From: G965205255 sp965205255
Lineage (GTDB): Bacteria; Pseudomonadota; Gammaproteobacteria; Pseudomonadales; Endozoicomonadaceae
Length of the DNA: 64,000 nt
Assembly: GCA_965205255.1 (NCBI GenBank)
Contig: OZ242051.1
Location: forward strand, 2,294,001-2,358,000
Reading direction: 5' to 3'
The translations under genes were made by a program, and so were the position numbers. Positions 34,263-44,441 of the stretch are shown here, in pieces; positions within the stretch are counted from its first letter, which is position 1, and every line of letters starts with the position of its first letter. The notes beneath the pieces were generated by a model. It did not search any database and was not told where the DNA came from. It was given only the letters and a program-made list of their open reading frames with translations.

Positions 34263-35543
34263 ATGAAAAAGTCACTTGCTCTTCAATGGAAAGTTCTTAT
34301 CGCTATTATTCTTGCTACTATTATTGGCAAAAGAACCGGTACAGATCATCAGCTCTTTGGTGTGACATATTACGCTATTTTTGACTTTGCCGGCACACTT
34401 TTTTTAAATGCACTCAAAATGTTGATTGTGCCACTCATTGCGTCATCTATCATTGTAGGTATTTCAGGAGTGGGTAGCAGCAAACACTTGGGGCGACTGG
34501 GTTTAAAAACATTCAGTTTTTATTTGCTTAGTAGTTTACTGGCAATTTTTGTTGGTTTGTTGCTAGTGAATATTATCAAGCCAGGTATTATTGATATAAA
34601 TACGACGGCATTATTGCATATGAATCTCGCTACAGATCAGCAATCGTTATCAGCCGTAATGAAAAAGGTGTCTGGAAAAGGTGTATCGGATATTGTTGAT
34701 GTTTTTTTGAGAATGGTGCCAGTAAACATTGTATCTGCTGCTTCAAAAGGACAAATGTTAGGGTTGATTTTTTTTAGTCTGTTGTTTGGTTTTTTTATGA
34801 CCAAGACCAATCCGGAACTTTACAAGACAACGGCAAATTTTTGGAAAGGAGTATTTGAAACGATGATGCACATCACTCAATGGGTGATGAAATTTGCACC
34901 TTATGGTGTATTTGCATTAGTTGCAAAAACGGTTGCATCGACTGGGTTTGAAGCATTTAAACCAATATTTGCATTTTTCATTACCGTATTACTTGCTCTG
35001 GTAATACATTTGTTTTTTGTTTTATTTTTATTGTTGAGGGTAGTAGGGCAGGTTAACCCTGTGAAGCATTTCAAGATAATGCTACCTGTGTTACTTACAG
35101 CTTTTTCAACAGCATCTAGTGCTGCAACACTACCTTTGACTCTGGAGGCGGTTGAACACAAATCTGGGGTGTCTAACCGAACAACCAGTTTTGTTTTACC
35201 GTTAGGTGCAACAGTTAATATGGATGGCACAGCGCTATATGAATGTGTGGCTGCTCTGTTTATCGCTCAGGTTTATGGTTTGGATTTAACCTTTGTTCAG
35301 CAATTTTTAATTGTGGTGGTAGCACTGTTAACCTCTATAGGTGTAGCCGGCATTCCTGCGGCAAGTCTTGTGGCTATTAGTGTCATTCTCGGTGTTATTG
35401 GACTTCCACTGGAAGGAATTGGTTTATTGTTAATCACTGATAGATTCCTGGATATGTGCAGAACTGCTGTTAATGTTTTTAGTGATTCGTGTGGTGCTGT
35501 TATTATTGCAAGGCTTGAGGGTGAGAAAACTAATCTTTTATGA
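34263..35543 (+). CDS. Dicarboxylate/amino-acid:cation symporter (DAACS family)
   Basis: 426 residues with eight or more membrane segments. The Ser-rich re-entrant loop STASSAATLPLTLEAVE, the NMDGTALYECVAALFIAQ motif and the final substrate region DRFLDMCRTAVNVFSDSCGA are typical of GltP/DctA-type carriers. Imports glutamate/aspartate or C4-dicarboxylates with protons or sodium; the Arg in DMCRTAVNV favours acidic amino acids or dicarboxylates, but the exact substrate cannot be read. It may be loosely coupled to the panE-like gene 84 bases downstream. Confidence 0.92.
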   Translation: MKKSLALQWKVLIAIILATIIGKRTGTDHQLFGVTYYAIFDFAGTLFLNALKMLIVPLIASSIIVGISGVGSSKHLGRLGLKTFSFYLLSSLLAIFVGLLLVNIIKPGIIDINTTALLHMNLATDQQSLSAVMKKVSGKGVSDIVDVFLRMVPVNIVSAASKGQMLGLIFFSLLFGFFMTKTNPELYKTTANFWKGVFETMMHITQWVMKFAPYGVFALVAKTVASTGFEAFKPIFAFFITVLLALVIHLFFVLFLLLRVVGQVNPVKHFKIMLPVLLTAFSTASSAATLPLTLEAVEHKSGVSNRTTSFVLPLGATVNMDGTALYECVAALFIAQVYGLDLTFVQQFLIVVVALLTSIGVAGIPAASLVAISVILGVIGLPLEGIGLLLITDRFLDMCRTAVNVFSDSCGAVIIARLEGEKTNLL

Positions 35544-35627
35544 AAGCGTATTTTCTATGATACTGTCATCTTGTTTTGTTATAATCTCAATCGTTTAAAT
35601 TTTAAGTCTTTAAGTGAAGTCAAAAGT

Positions 35628-36527
35628 ATGGGTATTAATAAACGTTGGCACATCCTGGGAGCAGGTGCAATTGGGAGCTTGTGGGCAACTCATCTGACAG
35701 AAGAAAATACTCCATGCACACTTATCATAAATCCCGCTTCCTGGAAAAACTACAGGAATAAAACGCTGACGCTGGTTGATGAGGATACTACAAAAACATT
35801 TTCATCAGATTGCGTACTGGCTGATAATCTGGACCAACCCATTAATAATTTACTTATAACTGTTAAAGCTAATCATGCTATCAATGCTGTAGATAGTATT
35901 AAACACAGAGTTTCTTCCCGTGCGAATGTTTTAATTTTAATGAATGGTATAGGTATTCAGCAGAAAGTTGCAGCCCTTTTGCCTCAACGAAACATATGGA
36001 TTGGTAGTACCTATGATGGCGCATGGACAAGTGAGCCATTGCGAGTGAACTATGCGGGCAAAGGTTATACATGGGTGGGTTCGTACAACTGTGACAACGC
36101 TCGAAGTTTTATACCAGATACAGGACTAGATGTAAGGGTTTGTGATAATATTTTCACCCATTTGTGGCGTAAGGTAGCAGTAAATAGTGTGATTAATGGT
36201 TTGACAGCAAGATATCGGTGTAAAAATGGTCAGTTGTTATTATCAGACAACATACGTTCTCGCGTTGAGAAACTTGCTGCGGAAACTCAGTCTGTTCTTG
36301 ATTATCATCAACTTGAATTTTCTGAAAGTGTGCAGGTTATGAGTGAAAGAGCTATTCGTGCTACAGCTGACAACAAATCATCTACATTTCAGGATGCCTC
36401 ACATAATAAACCGACTGAACTTAATTGGATCAATGGTTTTATACTTCGCGAAGCAAAAAAAGCTCACCTTAAACTTTATGAGCATGAACGTTTAATGACA
36501 GAGCTACATCAAATGAATATTCAATAA
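35628..36527 (+). CDS. panE: Ketopantoate reductase family protein (2-dehydropantoate 2-reductase)
   Basis: 299 residues from ATG 35628; an upstream start would add 19 residues before the Rossmann fold. WHILGAGAIGSLWATHL is the NADPH-binding glycine motif, and LLITVKANHAINAVDSI and VLILMNGIGIQQKVAALLP are PanE signatures. The C-terminal domain has LWRKVAVNSVINGLTA (the substrate Lys/Asn region) and KPTELNWINGFI. Reduces ketopantoate to pantoate in the CoA pathway. nadC follows after 11 bases, so they are probably co-transcribed. Confidence 0.9.
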   Translation: MGINKRWHILGAGAIGSLWATHLTEENTPCTLIINPASWKNYRNKTLTLVDEDTTKTFSSDCVLADNLDQPINNLLITVKANHAINAVDSIKHRVSSRANVLILMNGIGIQQKVAALLPQRNIWIGSTYDGAWTSEPLRVNYAGKGYTWVGSYNCDNARSFIPDTGLDVRVCDNIFTHLWRKVAVNSVINGLTARYRCKNGQLLLSDNIRSRVEKLAAETQSVLDYHQLEFSESVQVMSERAIRATADNKSSTFQDASHNKPTELNWINGFILREAKKAHLKLYEHERLMTELHQMNIQ

Positions 36528-36538
36528 GTTGTAAGATA

Positions 36539-37405
36539 ATGACAAATAAACTAAATGACACCAACATTGATTTAGTAATCAAAGATAACGTTAAACATGC
36601 ATTGGCTGAAGATGTGGGTTCGGGTGATATTACTGCGCAATTAATTTCACCAGATGCCAGAACAAAAGCAAGCATAACTTGCAGGGAATATGCTGTTGTT
36701 TGTGGGCGACCATGGGTTGATGAGGTTTTCATGCAGGTTGATCCTGAAATTCAGGTACACTGGTTCGTTAAGGAAGGAAGTAGAGCGGAACCAGATCAAG
36801 TCCTGGTTGAGTTAGAGGGAAAAACCCGTTCAATTTTAACCGCCGAGCGAACGGCGCTAAATTTTTTACAGTTAATGTCAGGAATAGCAAAACGTTGTCG
36901 TTATTTTGCTGATATGGTGAAAGATACCAATGTTAAATTGCTCGATACCCGAAAAACCATTCCAGGATTACGAATTGCACAAAAATATGCTGTTAATTAT
37001 GGTGGTTGTTTTAACCATCGTATTGGTTTGTATGATGCATTTCTAATTAAAGAAAACCATATTAATGGTTGTGGAGGTATTATTAATGCAGTTGCCAAGG
37101 CTAAAAGCCAGTTTCCAGGTAAACCTGTGGAAGTAGAAGTTGAGTCCATTGAAGAGCTAAAGCAAGCGTTAAATGCCGGAGCAGATATTATTATGCTGGA
37201 TAATTTTACGCCCAAAGCAGTAAAGGAAGGGGTTATTTTTACTAATGGAAGGGCGAAGCTGGAAGCCTCAGGGAACATCAGTGATAAAACAATATGTACT
37301 TTTGCAGAAACAGGCGTTGACTACATTTCTATGGGAACACTAACAAAGGACTGTCGTTCAATTGATTTATCTCTACGGTTAAACGCATCACCTGACCCTG
37401 ATTGA
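36539..37405 (+). CDS. nadC: Nicotinate-nucleotide pyrophosphorylase (quinolinate phosphoribosyltransferase)
   Basis: 288 residues. It converts quinolinate and PRPP to nicotinate mononucleotide in NAD synthesis. ALAEDVGSGDITAQLI, TAERTALNFLQLMSGIA, LLDTRKTIPGLRIAQKYAV and NHRIGLYDAFLIKENH are hallmark segments with the quinolinate-binding Arg and Lys; EVEVESIEELKQAL and ADIIMLDNFTP follow. The usual partners nadA/nadB are not nearby. Confidence 0.97.
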   Translation: MTNKLNDTNIDLVIKDNVKHALAEDVGSGDITAQLISPDARTKASITCREYAVVCGRPWVDEVFMQVDPEIQVHWFVKEGSRAEPDQVLVELEGKTRSILTAERTALNFLQLMSGIAKRCRYFADMVKDTNVKLLDTRKTIPGLRIAQKYAVNYGGCFNHRIGLYDAFLIKENHINGCGGIINAVAKAKSQFPGKPVEVEVESIEELKQALNAGADIIMLDNFTPKAVKEGVIFTNGRAKLEASGNISDKTICTFAETGVDYISMGTLTKDCRSIDLSLRLNASPDPD

Positions 37406-37415
37406 AAACCACATA

Positions 37416-37576
37416 TTATGCAAAACCTGTTTCTAGCTACTTTTGTGAGCATGCTTTTATGCAGTGTTACTAAAGGAAAATGACGAGTATTAGTCAGCTA
37501 TTTCGAGGCGCGTCAACTCATAACAGAAAGATCATAAAGGTAGCGCAATAAAAAGTTAGACGCAGGTTTTTGTGTT
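37416..37576 (+). repeat. Dispersed inverted-repeat element, copy 10
   Basis: 161 bp, from 'ttatgcaaaacctgtttcta' to 'gttagacgcaggtttttgtg' + 'tta', between the convergent ends of nadC (11 bases away) and the Rhs gene (18 bases away). Confidence 0.93.
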
Positions 37577-37594
37577 AGAGCGTGAAATATTTAT

Positions 37595-40500
37595 TCATTC
37601 TGAATCCGTTGGGTAAAGGTGTATCATGTGTGCGATAAAGTTAGGATGAAACTGACCACTGGAATTAAGTATTGGGCCATCATAACCAATCTCAGCTCTG
37701 AAATCTTTCAGGTCAGAGAGAAATCTTTCTAAGTGCTGAGCATTTCCCTCCAAATGTCCTCTGGCAGCCGTATTTTTAAAATTTTCAATAGTGCCAAAAT
37801 GTTCGGGAAACTCTTCTTTCTGCTCATCTTTAACTTGGGCATACCTTTGCCTCATGACATCTTCTTCATAATAACGAATATGTTCATCAATATTGTAGCT
37901 TGGTGACTCATCATCCTCAAAAGATACTGCAGGTGACCAGTTCCAGTCACGTATTCGCAGTTTTAAGCTTGTTTCCTCACTATCGCTTTGTATCGATGGC
38001 CCAGAATATTGTTGAAAGTTATGTTCCAGAAGTTCTTTGACATTCTCTATGTCATCGAGGCTTTGTTCTTCTGTATTATCTTCTTCTGTCTCAACTGAAG
38101 CCATTGTTTCCTGTATATCACCGGGAATTCTTGCAGCTAGTGTAGTATTTCCACTGAATTTTCTGAAAGCCATTTTTTCTATGGTTATACCCGAGTCAAT
38201 AATCCCTGAAACCATAGATGCGACTGAAAACCCCATACTGACAACGCCTAATATTTGTTCGGCTTTGTATAATCCCGCCTTATGAGAAAGATTTTGATCA
38301 ACTGTAGTTCCAAAAGCTATACCGCTTTGCGCTCCGGAAGTGGTGCCAGAAATCAGTCCGGTTAAACCAGAGGTAAATAAAAGTACGCTGGTTAGTTTTC
38401 CCAATCCATAGTATGCATTAGCAATACCAATCCCCATCGACCCCTGACCCATTGAGATATTAACCAGACCATTAGCCAGACCAAAGGATTCACTGGCAAT
38501 GGCAAGATTTTTATTTTCCGGATAAACTGTACTTGCAATCTGCAATGATCCTGAAGTTACGCCGATCAATCCCATACCTGCACTTGCTGAAGATATAATT
38601 GCATTGGCGGCACCGACCGAAGCAGTTATACCAGCGATAGTGCCGGCAGCAGCAACAGGCAAAATGGTTGCACAAACAACAGACATTGCAATACCAACGG
38701 CTCCCATTAAATAATTGACCCATTTTGGGAGATGACCTGTTGGATCAGTGTTCATAATAGGATTATTATCACCAAATCCGTAGCCGTTTATATGTTGAAA
38801 CGGGCTGTAACTATCGTGAGTCATAAAGTGCCTGTATATGGAATTATAAGCGCGATATCCACCACCCAGAAATTGATAATCAGTAGCAGGATCATTCATC
38901 TGGTCATCAAACCCAAGTCTGTGAATTTTTATCCATAATTTCTGTGATGCTATTTGTAGCTTGTTGGGGAGTGCTTGTTGATGGTCGCTTAATAAATTAT
39001 CGCTCATTCCGTATGGGCTATATACACAATCGCTGGTTCGTTGCCCTGAATTATTGAAGATGCTAATAACATCACCTTTATAATCATGCATATACCAGTT
39101 ACTTATTTTACCGTCTTCGCTGTAAGCAATACCTGCCAGACTAACACTTGTATGAATTTTTCCGGTAGAGTCCTTTTGCACTTGTTCTTCAATGTTATCT
39201 CCCTGATAAACCATATATAATGGTTGTTGAATCATTTTTCCCTGTGCATTGACTGAACTTTCTGCCACCTGATGCCCTGTGCTGTCATAAATATAAGAAG
39301 TTTGTTCACCCGTATGTTGATTGGTAAAACTGTTTAACTGACCAAAAATATTATAATGAATGGTATTCCCATTTGCATCTTTGATTACCCTACCAAGATT
39401 GTCGTATGTTATCGCATCAGGCGCAGTGCTGAAATCTGATACATTTGCTTGCCACTGAGTTCGAAATTCTGTCATTCTGTGTGGGTCATAATTATTTTTA
39501 CTATGATAGGCATAACTGTATCTAGTCGTTTTTATGGTGGATTTTCCATCAGATATAACTAATTTTTCATTTACTGTTTTAATATTATTCCAGTCATCAA
39601 ATATATATTGTTGTGAAGCGATGATAGGTGGATCTGTAAGATTACTGCCTGATAAGTCAGTATCCCTTGGACATAATGCACTTATGACTCCAGGTTTCCC
39701 TGTAACATTACACGACATTTCTGTTAGGCTGTTAGTGTTTTTGTCGTATTTGTAAGACTGTGTTGCACTTTCTTTTCCTTGCGTTCGGGTAAAGGATGTA
39801 ATATTTTGAGTTTGTGGATTATATGTATAACTTAATTGCTGTATTATTGTGTCGTTTTGTTTGTCAATAGTGCGTTCAAGGTTTCCCAGATCGTTATACA
39901 CAAAATCTCTGATAATGCCGATACCATTAATAATTTCTACAGGACGATTGAAGTACGGATCGTAGGTAGTTGAAGACAAAATAGTAGGCTTACTTTGTCC
40001 GAAAAGAGTAACCTTTGATTGCAATACACGACCATATATGTCGTGTGTTGCTGTATATACATTACCCGCTAAATCTTTCATACTAAGCGCCTGACCAAAA
40101 CGATCATACGTCATAGTTTCTGTTCCTGTTGGATAATTTATGCCAGCAGGTGGTTTGAAATTTACGGGAACACTTCTTGTTATTTTTATCAATTCACCTG
40201 TATTAGGATCATAATTATAATGCAAATGACTTATATTGTCTTCTTGGTCTGTTAATTGCCATGTTTTAGGGTTGTAAGTATAGGTGGCATAAACAACACC
40301 ATCGACAGACTCAGAGGTTCTGGCAAAACTATTATAGCTATAGGTGAAGGTATGTTCTTTTTCAGTTGTTGTGGCAGGAATAGTCATGCTCAGCATTCTA
40401 CCATCTGCATCATAGGTATAATTTATTCTGTTCCCATAATCATCTATTTGCCATGCGAGATTTCCCTCATCATCGTAACCACGGGTACCCAATATATGAC

Positions 40501-43500
40501 AAGTTGTTTGACCTGCTGGCTGAACACAGCGAGAAATTTTATCTCCCTGTATATCAAAAGAATCATGAATAATACTGCCATTTGGCGCAATCGTGGCGAC
40601 AAGATTACCGTACTGCCATTGAAAGTGGGTTTGCGCATTGTTAGGTTGTATTTGCCCTGTTTGTCGACCATTACCGTCGTATAGTGTAGTTGTTTTAGTG
40701 AGCCAAGCGCCGGTATGAATGGCATCATTCACAAAAGCAAATAAGCCATTTTTACCAAGCAAAGGAAGCAACCCATAGCTTTGTAACGTGTTTAAGTTTG
40801 TTATAAAAGATAATTGTTGTTCAAGAGTAGTCAATGTTGTTTGTAACTGATCAGAATATAGCCTTTTTCCATTGACTGTTTCCTGAGGATTCAGCGCAAA
40901 GGTATACTGTGCAACAGGTTTACCAATAACATTAGACTGAACAACGCTTAGTATTGGGCCAAGCTTTTCGCTCTGATTATTATCTTTGGAGGCTACCAAG
41001 TAATTTATTGACAGCATTTGAGGGTCATTACGCACGCTAACTTTTACAGTACCATCGGGTGACTTTTCCCACACTCGGCGGTTTAGTGCGTCATAACCAA
41101 AAGTCGTCGTAAGGGCGATAGTCTTACCATCATTATCCGATGCGCGATAGACTGTTTTACTAGCAATTTTGTCCGTTGTTGTATATGTCATTGAGCTGTC
41201 TTCAATCCATCCTGATGTTCCCTCTAAAGGCAGACTGGACTGATCTTTATTACGATGCCAGGTAGATATTACTTTCTGGTCCTTTCCGTCTCCGATATAG
41301 ATGATTTTTTGTTGAGTGCCATAAGGCATGGTTTTAACGACAGACTGTTCATTGTCGGTAGCAATATAAGTCCATGTAATTATTTGTGGGCAGCTATTAT
41401 CTGAAGGTGTTATTACTTCTTTTATCGGTCTCTGCCAGATATCATATGTCCATTCAGCATTTAATGTTTTTAATACATCCTCGCTGGAAATTTTTACACC
41501 AGTAGTTAACGAGTAAACAGATTTTCCTAATGATAATCCTCCTTCATCACCAAAGTTCACAGGTTGATTTGTTTTTAATAGCTGGCGGGCATTTAAAATA
41601 TCTGAAGGGGCATGTTTAGCGACTATTTCAACATCTGTGCTACGGGTATGATTTTTACTATCAATGTTATGGGTTACATTAAAAGTCAATTGTTGTGTAT
41701 TATCATCCTCGGAAGTTGAATTGTTAAGGCCAATAAATTTTCTCAAAGTTACAGGTTTATGAAATTGAATAACTGTTAATTGAGTTAGCTCTCCATAAGT
41801 CAGACTGTTTTGTTGTAAGTCATATTGATAGTTTGTGGTTGTTGACAGTTGATTCTGATTCAGTTCCGGCAATGCTTGGCCAGGTTTTAATCTTAAAGCA
41901 GTTTCAGGCGATATGGTTCCTGTTATTTTCGTAGAAACCTGCCAGCTACCGGAAAGCGAAGCATTACTTGTGTCATTTAGATTATTCGGATAGCCTTTCG
42001 ACAGAGTAGTCTTTTTATCTTGCTTCCATTGTTTTTGTAATATTTTCCGATACTTTTGGATGCGTGCTTTGTATCTGGTAGCCACAGGAATTAATTTATA
42101 GTTAAACTCCACTTCTATGGCAGGTGCTACGTCACTGGTTGTCGCAAAAGTAGTAAAAGGGATACTTCCTGCCGGACTTTTCCTGGCTGGAATAACTAAA
42201 ACTTTTTCTGGTAAGGCAACTTGTGGCCATGCGGGATTCATCTGGGGGCAATGTTTATCACCTTCGATAGGGCAGTATTGCGTAAATGTTTGTCTGCCAT
42301 AAGCGTCTTGTTGCCAAATAACCTGACCATTATTGTTATATTTGCTTTGCTGAAACACTTTTGCCGGCAGAACGGTACTATCATTTCCTTTTCTTGTTAT
42401 GGAATATAAAGTTTTAGACGTTTTCAAAGGGAGCGAATATGTTGGCAGAAGTTTAAAGAATGTTGTTCCCTTCCATGGGGAATAAGTTATATCGTTTTTG
42501 GCTACTACTGACTTTTGTAAGTCATCTGTTTGAATAATGCTTAATGGCAAATGGTATTTATTATATACCCTTGTTGTTGTGGTTAACCCATTATCTTCTG
42601 CAACTGTATATGTGTAATTATCTGCTCTGTCAAACAGATTATCTTTTCCAGGTTCTTCGCTGACGCCAACTTGATAACCCGTATAATTATGTTGGTCTGT
42701 CATGCTGGCACTGTATCGAAACCAAATGCGCCGTTGCGAAATAGCATTTTTGTTCTGAATATTTGGTGTGGTTATCTCTTCTGTTACTACCGGAATATGC
42801 GCTTTGTTAAAACCAGTTGGTAAACCCTGAGGCTGAAATGTGTTATGGTCAGATTCATCGTTGTATAAAAATTCCGTTGCCTGACCAGACGGAGAGATGA
42901 CTTTTTTTAATAACCAAGGACGATTTCCCTGATTGTCATAACTAAATTGTATTTGTGCCGGTTGGTTATCAGAGTTAGCCGTTAATGTTGAGCCTAAATC
43001 TGACAGAGATGGCATAGATACGGACTCTACTGTGGAATCACCATCAGTTTGACCCATGTGTAAAACAATAGTCATATACCCATGAACATATACATTGTTT
43101 CCCTGGTAGGTTATTTGTATACCATTTCCAGCACATGCATTGGTTTGACTGTGGACTTGAGCTTCTGTTAATGGATGGCCACATATGTAAAGTAGTTTGC
43201 GGGTAATATCCGACGGTCCATTACGGTCATAATAAAACCATACTCGTTGCCCGTCTCGCTCTTCTTCCCAGTCTTCGTAACCGTATTCTAAATGCTCACG
43301 AACTCCGGTGGCTGCTGCAATAGTCCAATTGCCTGGCTCTCCTGTAATTTTCACATCATCGAGCTTGTGCCGAAGTGGATGCCAATAAGGATCACCTTGC
43401 GAATTCTTGTCGCTTTCCATCGTAAAGCTATGACCATCACCTGTGGTAATATTTGTTGTTTTATGACCAGCTACTTCGGATATGGAAGGATGTTCTGTTC

Positions 43501-44038
43501 CGATATTAAATGCCCAGTGTGGCCCTAAACCTAAAGAGTCAGGACCGTGTGGTGTTGGGCTTCCTGAATAGGAAAGGGTTAAATCTCGCCTGCCCTGACC
43601 CTGATCATATAACACTGTTGCTACTGGCAGGCTAAACGATGCGCTACCTGTTCGGGGGTCAACAGATGCATTCATTGCACCATGAAAATTATCGGCATTA
43701 GATGGTATAGCCATTTGACCATTGAACAGTACTGGTAAGTTGGTAGTGGGCGATGTTGCAAACTGAAAAGGTTTAGGCATCATAAAATTTTGCTTGGAGC
43801 CAGTTGTTTTTTTCATGCGCAAGGCACTATCACCAATATTTGTCATTGATGAATCTTTACCAGAACTCTGGTGAAAAGCTTCAGAAGCAAAAGTCACCTG
43901 TTCAAAACAGGTAAAAAAAACAATAGATACTGCAATAACTACATACATTGCACGTAAACAGACACCATAAAAAAAACATAAAAATGAATCTTTAATAGTC
44001 TGTAACTTAATAACTTTTAAAAAATTAGCAATCACCAT
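37595..44038 (-). CDS. Giant Rhs/YD-repeat protein with variable hydrophobic C-terminus
   Basis: 2147 residues. The N-terminus has a long hydrophobic export segment (AMYVVIAVSIVFFTCF, about 30-45), so it is probably secreted or surface-exposed. A Sal/Spv-like N-terminal region (GSASFSLPVATVLYDQGQGR) leads into many YD repeats (YDADGRMLSMTI, YDRFGQALSMKDLAGNVYTA, YDNLGRVIKDANGNTIHYNI). The conserved Rhs-associated core is YRAYNSIYRHFMTHDSYSPF followed by GYGFGDNNPIMNTDPTGHLP. After the core come about 370 variable residues: several hydrophobic helices (GIAMSVVCATILPVAAAGTI, ASAGMGLIGVTSGSLQIAST) and an acidic soluble tail with no toxin motif that I recognise. No small immunity-like gene follows; a repeat copy lies next to the stop. 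An alternative ATG is at 43948. Confidence 0.88.
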   Translation of the reverse strand: MVIANFLKVIKLQTIKDSFLCFFYGVCLRAMYVVIAVSIVFFTCFEQVTFASEAFHQSSGKDSSMTNIGDSALRMKKTTGSKQNFMMPKPFQFATSPTTNLPVLFNGQMAIPSNADNFHGAMNASVDPRTGSASFSLPVATVLYDQGQGRRDLTLSYSGSPTPHGPDSLGLGPHWAFNIGTEHPSISEVAGHKTTNITTGDGHSFTMESDKNSQGDPYWHPLRHKLDDVKITGEPGNWTIAAATGVREHLEYGYEDWEEERDGQRVWFYYDRNGPSDITRKLLYICGHPLTEAQVHSQTNACAGNGIQITYQGNNVYVHGYMTIVLHMGQTDGDSTVESVSMPSLSDLGSTLTANSDNQPAQIQFSYDNQGNRPWLLKKVISPSGQATEFLYNDESDHNTFQPQGLPTGFNKAHIPVVTEEITTPNIQNKNAISQRRIWFRYSASMTDQHNYTGYQVGVSEEPGKDNLFDRADNYTYTVAEDNGLTTTTRVYNKYHLPLSIIQTDDLQKSVVAKNDITYSPWKGTTFFKLLPTYSLPLKTSKTLYSITRKGNDSTVLPAKVFQQSKYNNNGQVIWQQDAYGRQTFTQYCPIEGDKHCPQMNPAWPQVALPEKVLVIPARKSPAGSIPFTTFATTSDVAPAIEVEFNYKLIPVATRYKARIQKYRKILQKQWKQDKKTTLSKGYPNNLNDTSNASLSGSWQVSTKITGTISPETALRLKPGQALPELNQNQLSTTTNYQYDLQQNSLTYGELTQLTVIQFHKPVTLRKFIGLNNSTSEDDNTQQLTFNVTHNIDSKNHTRSTDVEIVAKHAPSDILNARQLLKTNQPVNFGDEGGLSLGKSVYSLTTGVKISSEDVLKTLNAEWTYDIWQRPIKEVITPSDNSCPQIITWTYIATDNEQSVVKTMPYGTQQKIIYIGDGKDQKVISTWHRNKDQSSLPLEGTSGWIEDSSMTYTTTDKIASKTVYRASDNDGKTIALTTTFGYDALNRRVWEKSPDGTVKVSVRNDPQMLSINYLVASKDNNQSEKLGPILSVVQSNVIGKPVAQYTFALNPQETVNGKRLYSDQLQTTLTTLEQQLSFITNLNTLQSYGLLPLLGKNGLFAFVNDAIHTGAWLTKTTTLYDGNGRQTGQIQPNNAQTHFQWQYGNLVATIAPNGSIIHDSFDIQGDKISRCVQPAGQTTCHILGTRGYDDEGNLAWQIDDYGNRINYTYDADGRMLSMTIPATTTEKEHTFTYSYNSFARTSESVDGVVYATYTYNPKTWQLTDQEDNISHLHYNYDPNTGELIKITRSVPVNFKPPAGINYPTGTETMTYDRFGQALSMKDLAGNVYTATHDIYGRVLQSKVTLFGQSKPTILSSTTYDPYFNRPVEIINGIGIIRDFVYNDLGNLERTIDKQNDTIIQQLSYTYNPQTQNITSFTRTQGKESATQSYKYDKNTNSLTEMSCNVTGKPGVISALCPRDTDLSGSNLTDPPIIASQQYIFDDWNNIKTVNEKLVISDGKSTIKTTRYSYAYHSKNNYDPHRMTEFRTQWQANVSDFSTAPDAITYDNLGRVIKDANGNTIHYNIFGQLNSFTNQHTGEQTSYIYDSTGHQVAESSVNAQGKMIQQPLYMVYQGDNIEEQVQKDSTGKIHTSVSLAGIAYSEDGKISNWYMHDYKGDVISIFNNSGQRTSDCVYSPYGMSDNLLSDHQQALPNKLQIASQKLWIKIHRLGFDDQMNDPATDYQFLGGGYRAYNSIYRHFMTHDSYSPFQHINGYGFGDNNPIMNTDPTGHLPKWVNYLMGAVGIAMSVVCATILPVAAAGTIAGITASVGAANAIISSASAGMGLIGVTSGSLQIASTVYPENKNLAIASESFGLANGLVNISMGQGSMGIGIANAYYGLGKLTSVLLFTSGLTGLISGTTSGAQSGIAFGTTVDQNLSHKAGLYKAEQILGVVSMGFSVASMVSGIIDSGITIEKMAFRKFSGNTTLAARIPGDIQETMASVETEEDNTEEQSLDDIENVKELLEHNFQQYSGPSIQSDSEETSLKLRIRDWNWSPAVSFEDDESPSYNIDEHIRYYEEDVMRQRYAQVKDEQKEEFPEHFGTIENFKNTAARGHLEGNAQHLERFLSDLKDFRAEIGYDGPILNSSGQFHPNFIAHMIHLYPTDSE

Positions 44039-44441
44039 AAGTCTATAATCTTTTCATTTATCTAACTGATATATAGTTCAGATTTAAAACGAGGACTTGC
44101 ATACTTTCCAGCAAAATGGGAAGCCTTTAGTACAAATAATTTGACACCAATATATTTACTATACAAATGTTGCAATTCTTGTTTTTATATATAAATAAAA
44201 GGTAGTTTCTATTGTTGATGTTATCAGTACGTACATTTTGCAGAGATGTAAGAAAAATCTTATTTTTCATAAAAAAACAAACTTATCAGGTAGGTGGTTA
44301 GTATGACTTTAACCTAAAGATATACACGCCTTCTTATATTTTCAGTGACAGAAAATTTCTCTGGTGTAAAATAACAGTCGAACGTAATTTATTAATCTGT
44401 CTTTAACTGACTTAACTTAATTTTGAAGATAACCGATTGTC
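44039..44441. other. Divergent upstream region of rhs-like gene and asnS
   Basis: About 400 AT-rich bases with no reading frame. A TTGACA at 44141 has no well-spaced -10 partner. A weakly organised AT-rich stretch continues to the asnS start. No repeat copy is found here. Confidence 0.4.

Noticed and set aside
44141..44165. TTGACA upstream of asnS as a promoter
   Set aside because: The nearest -10-like box (TATACA) is only 13 bases away, and nothing suitable lies at 16-18 bases.
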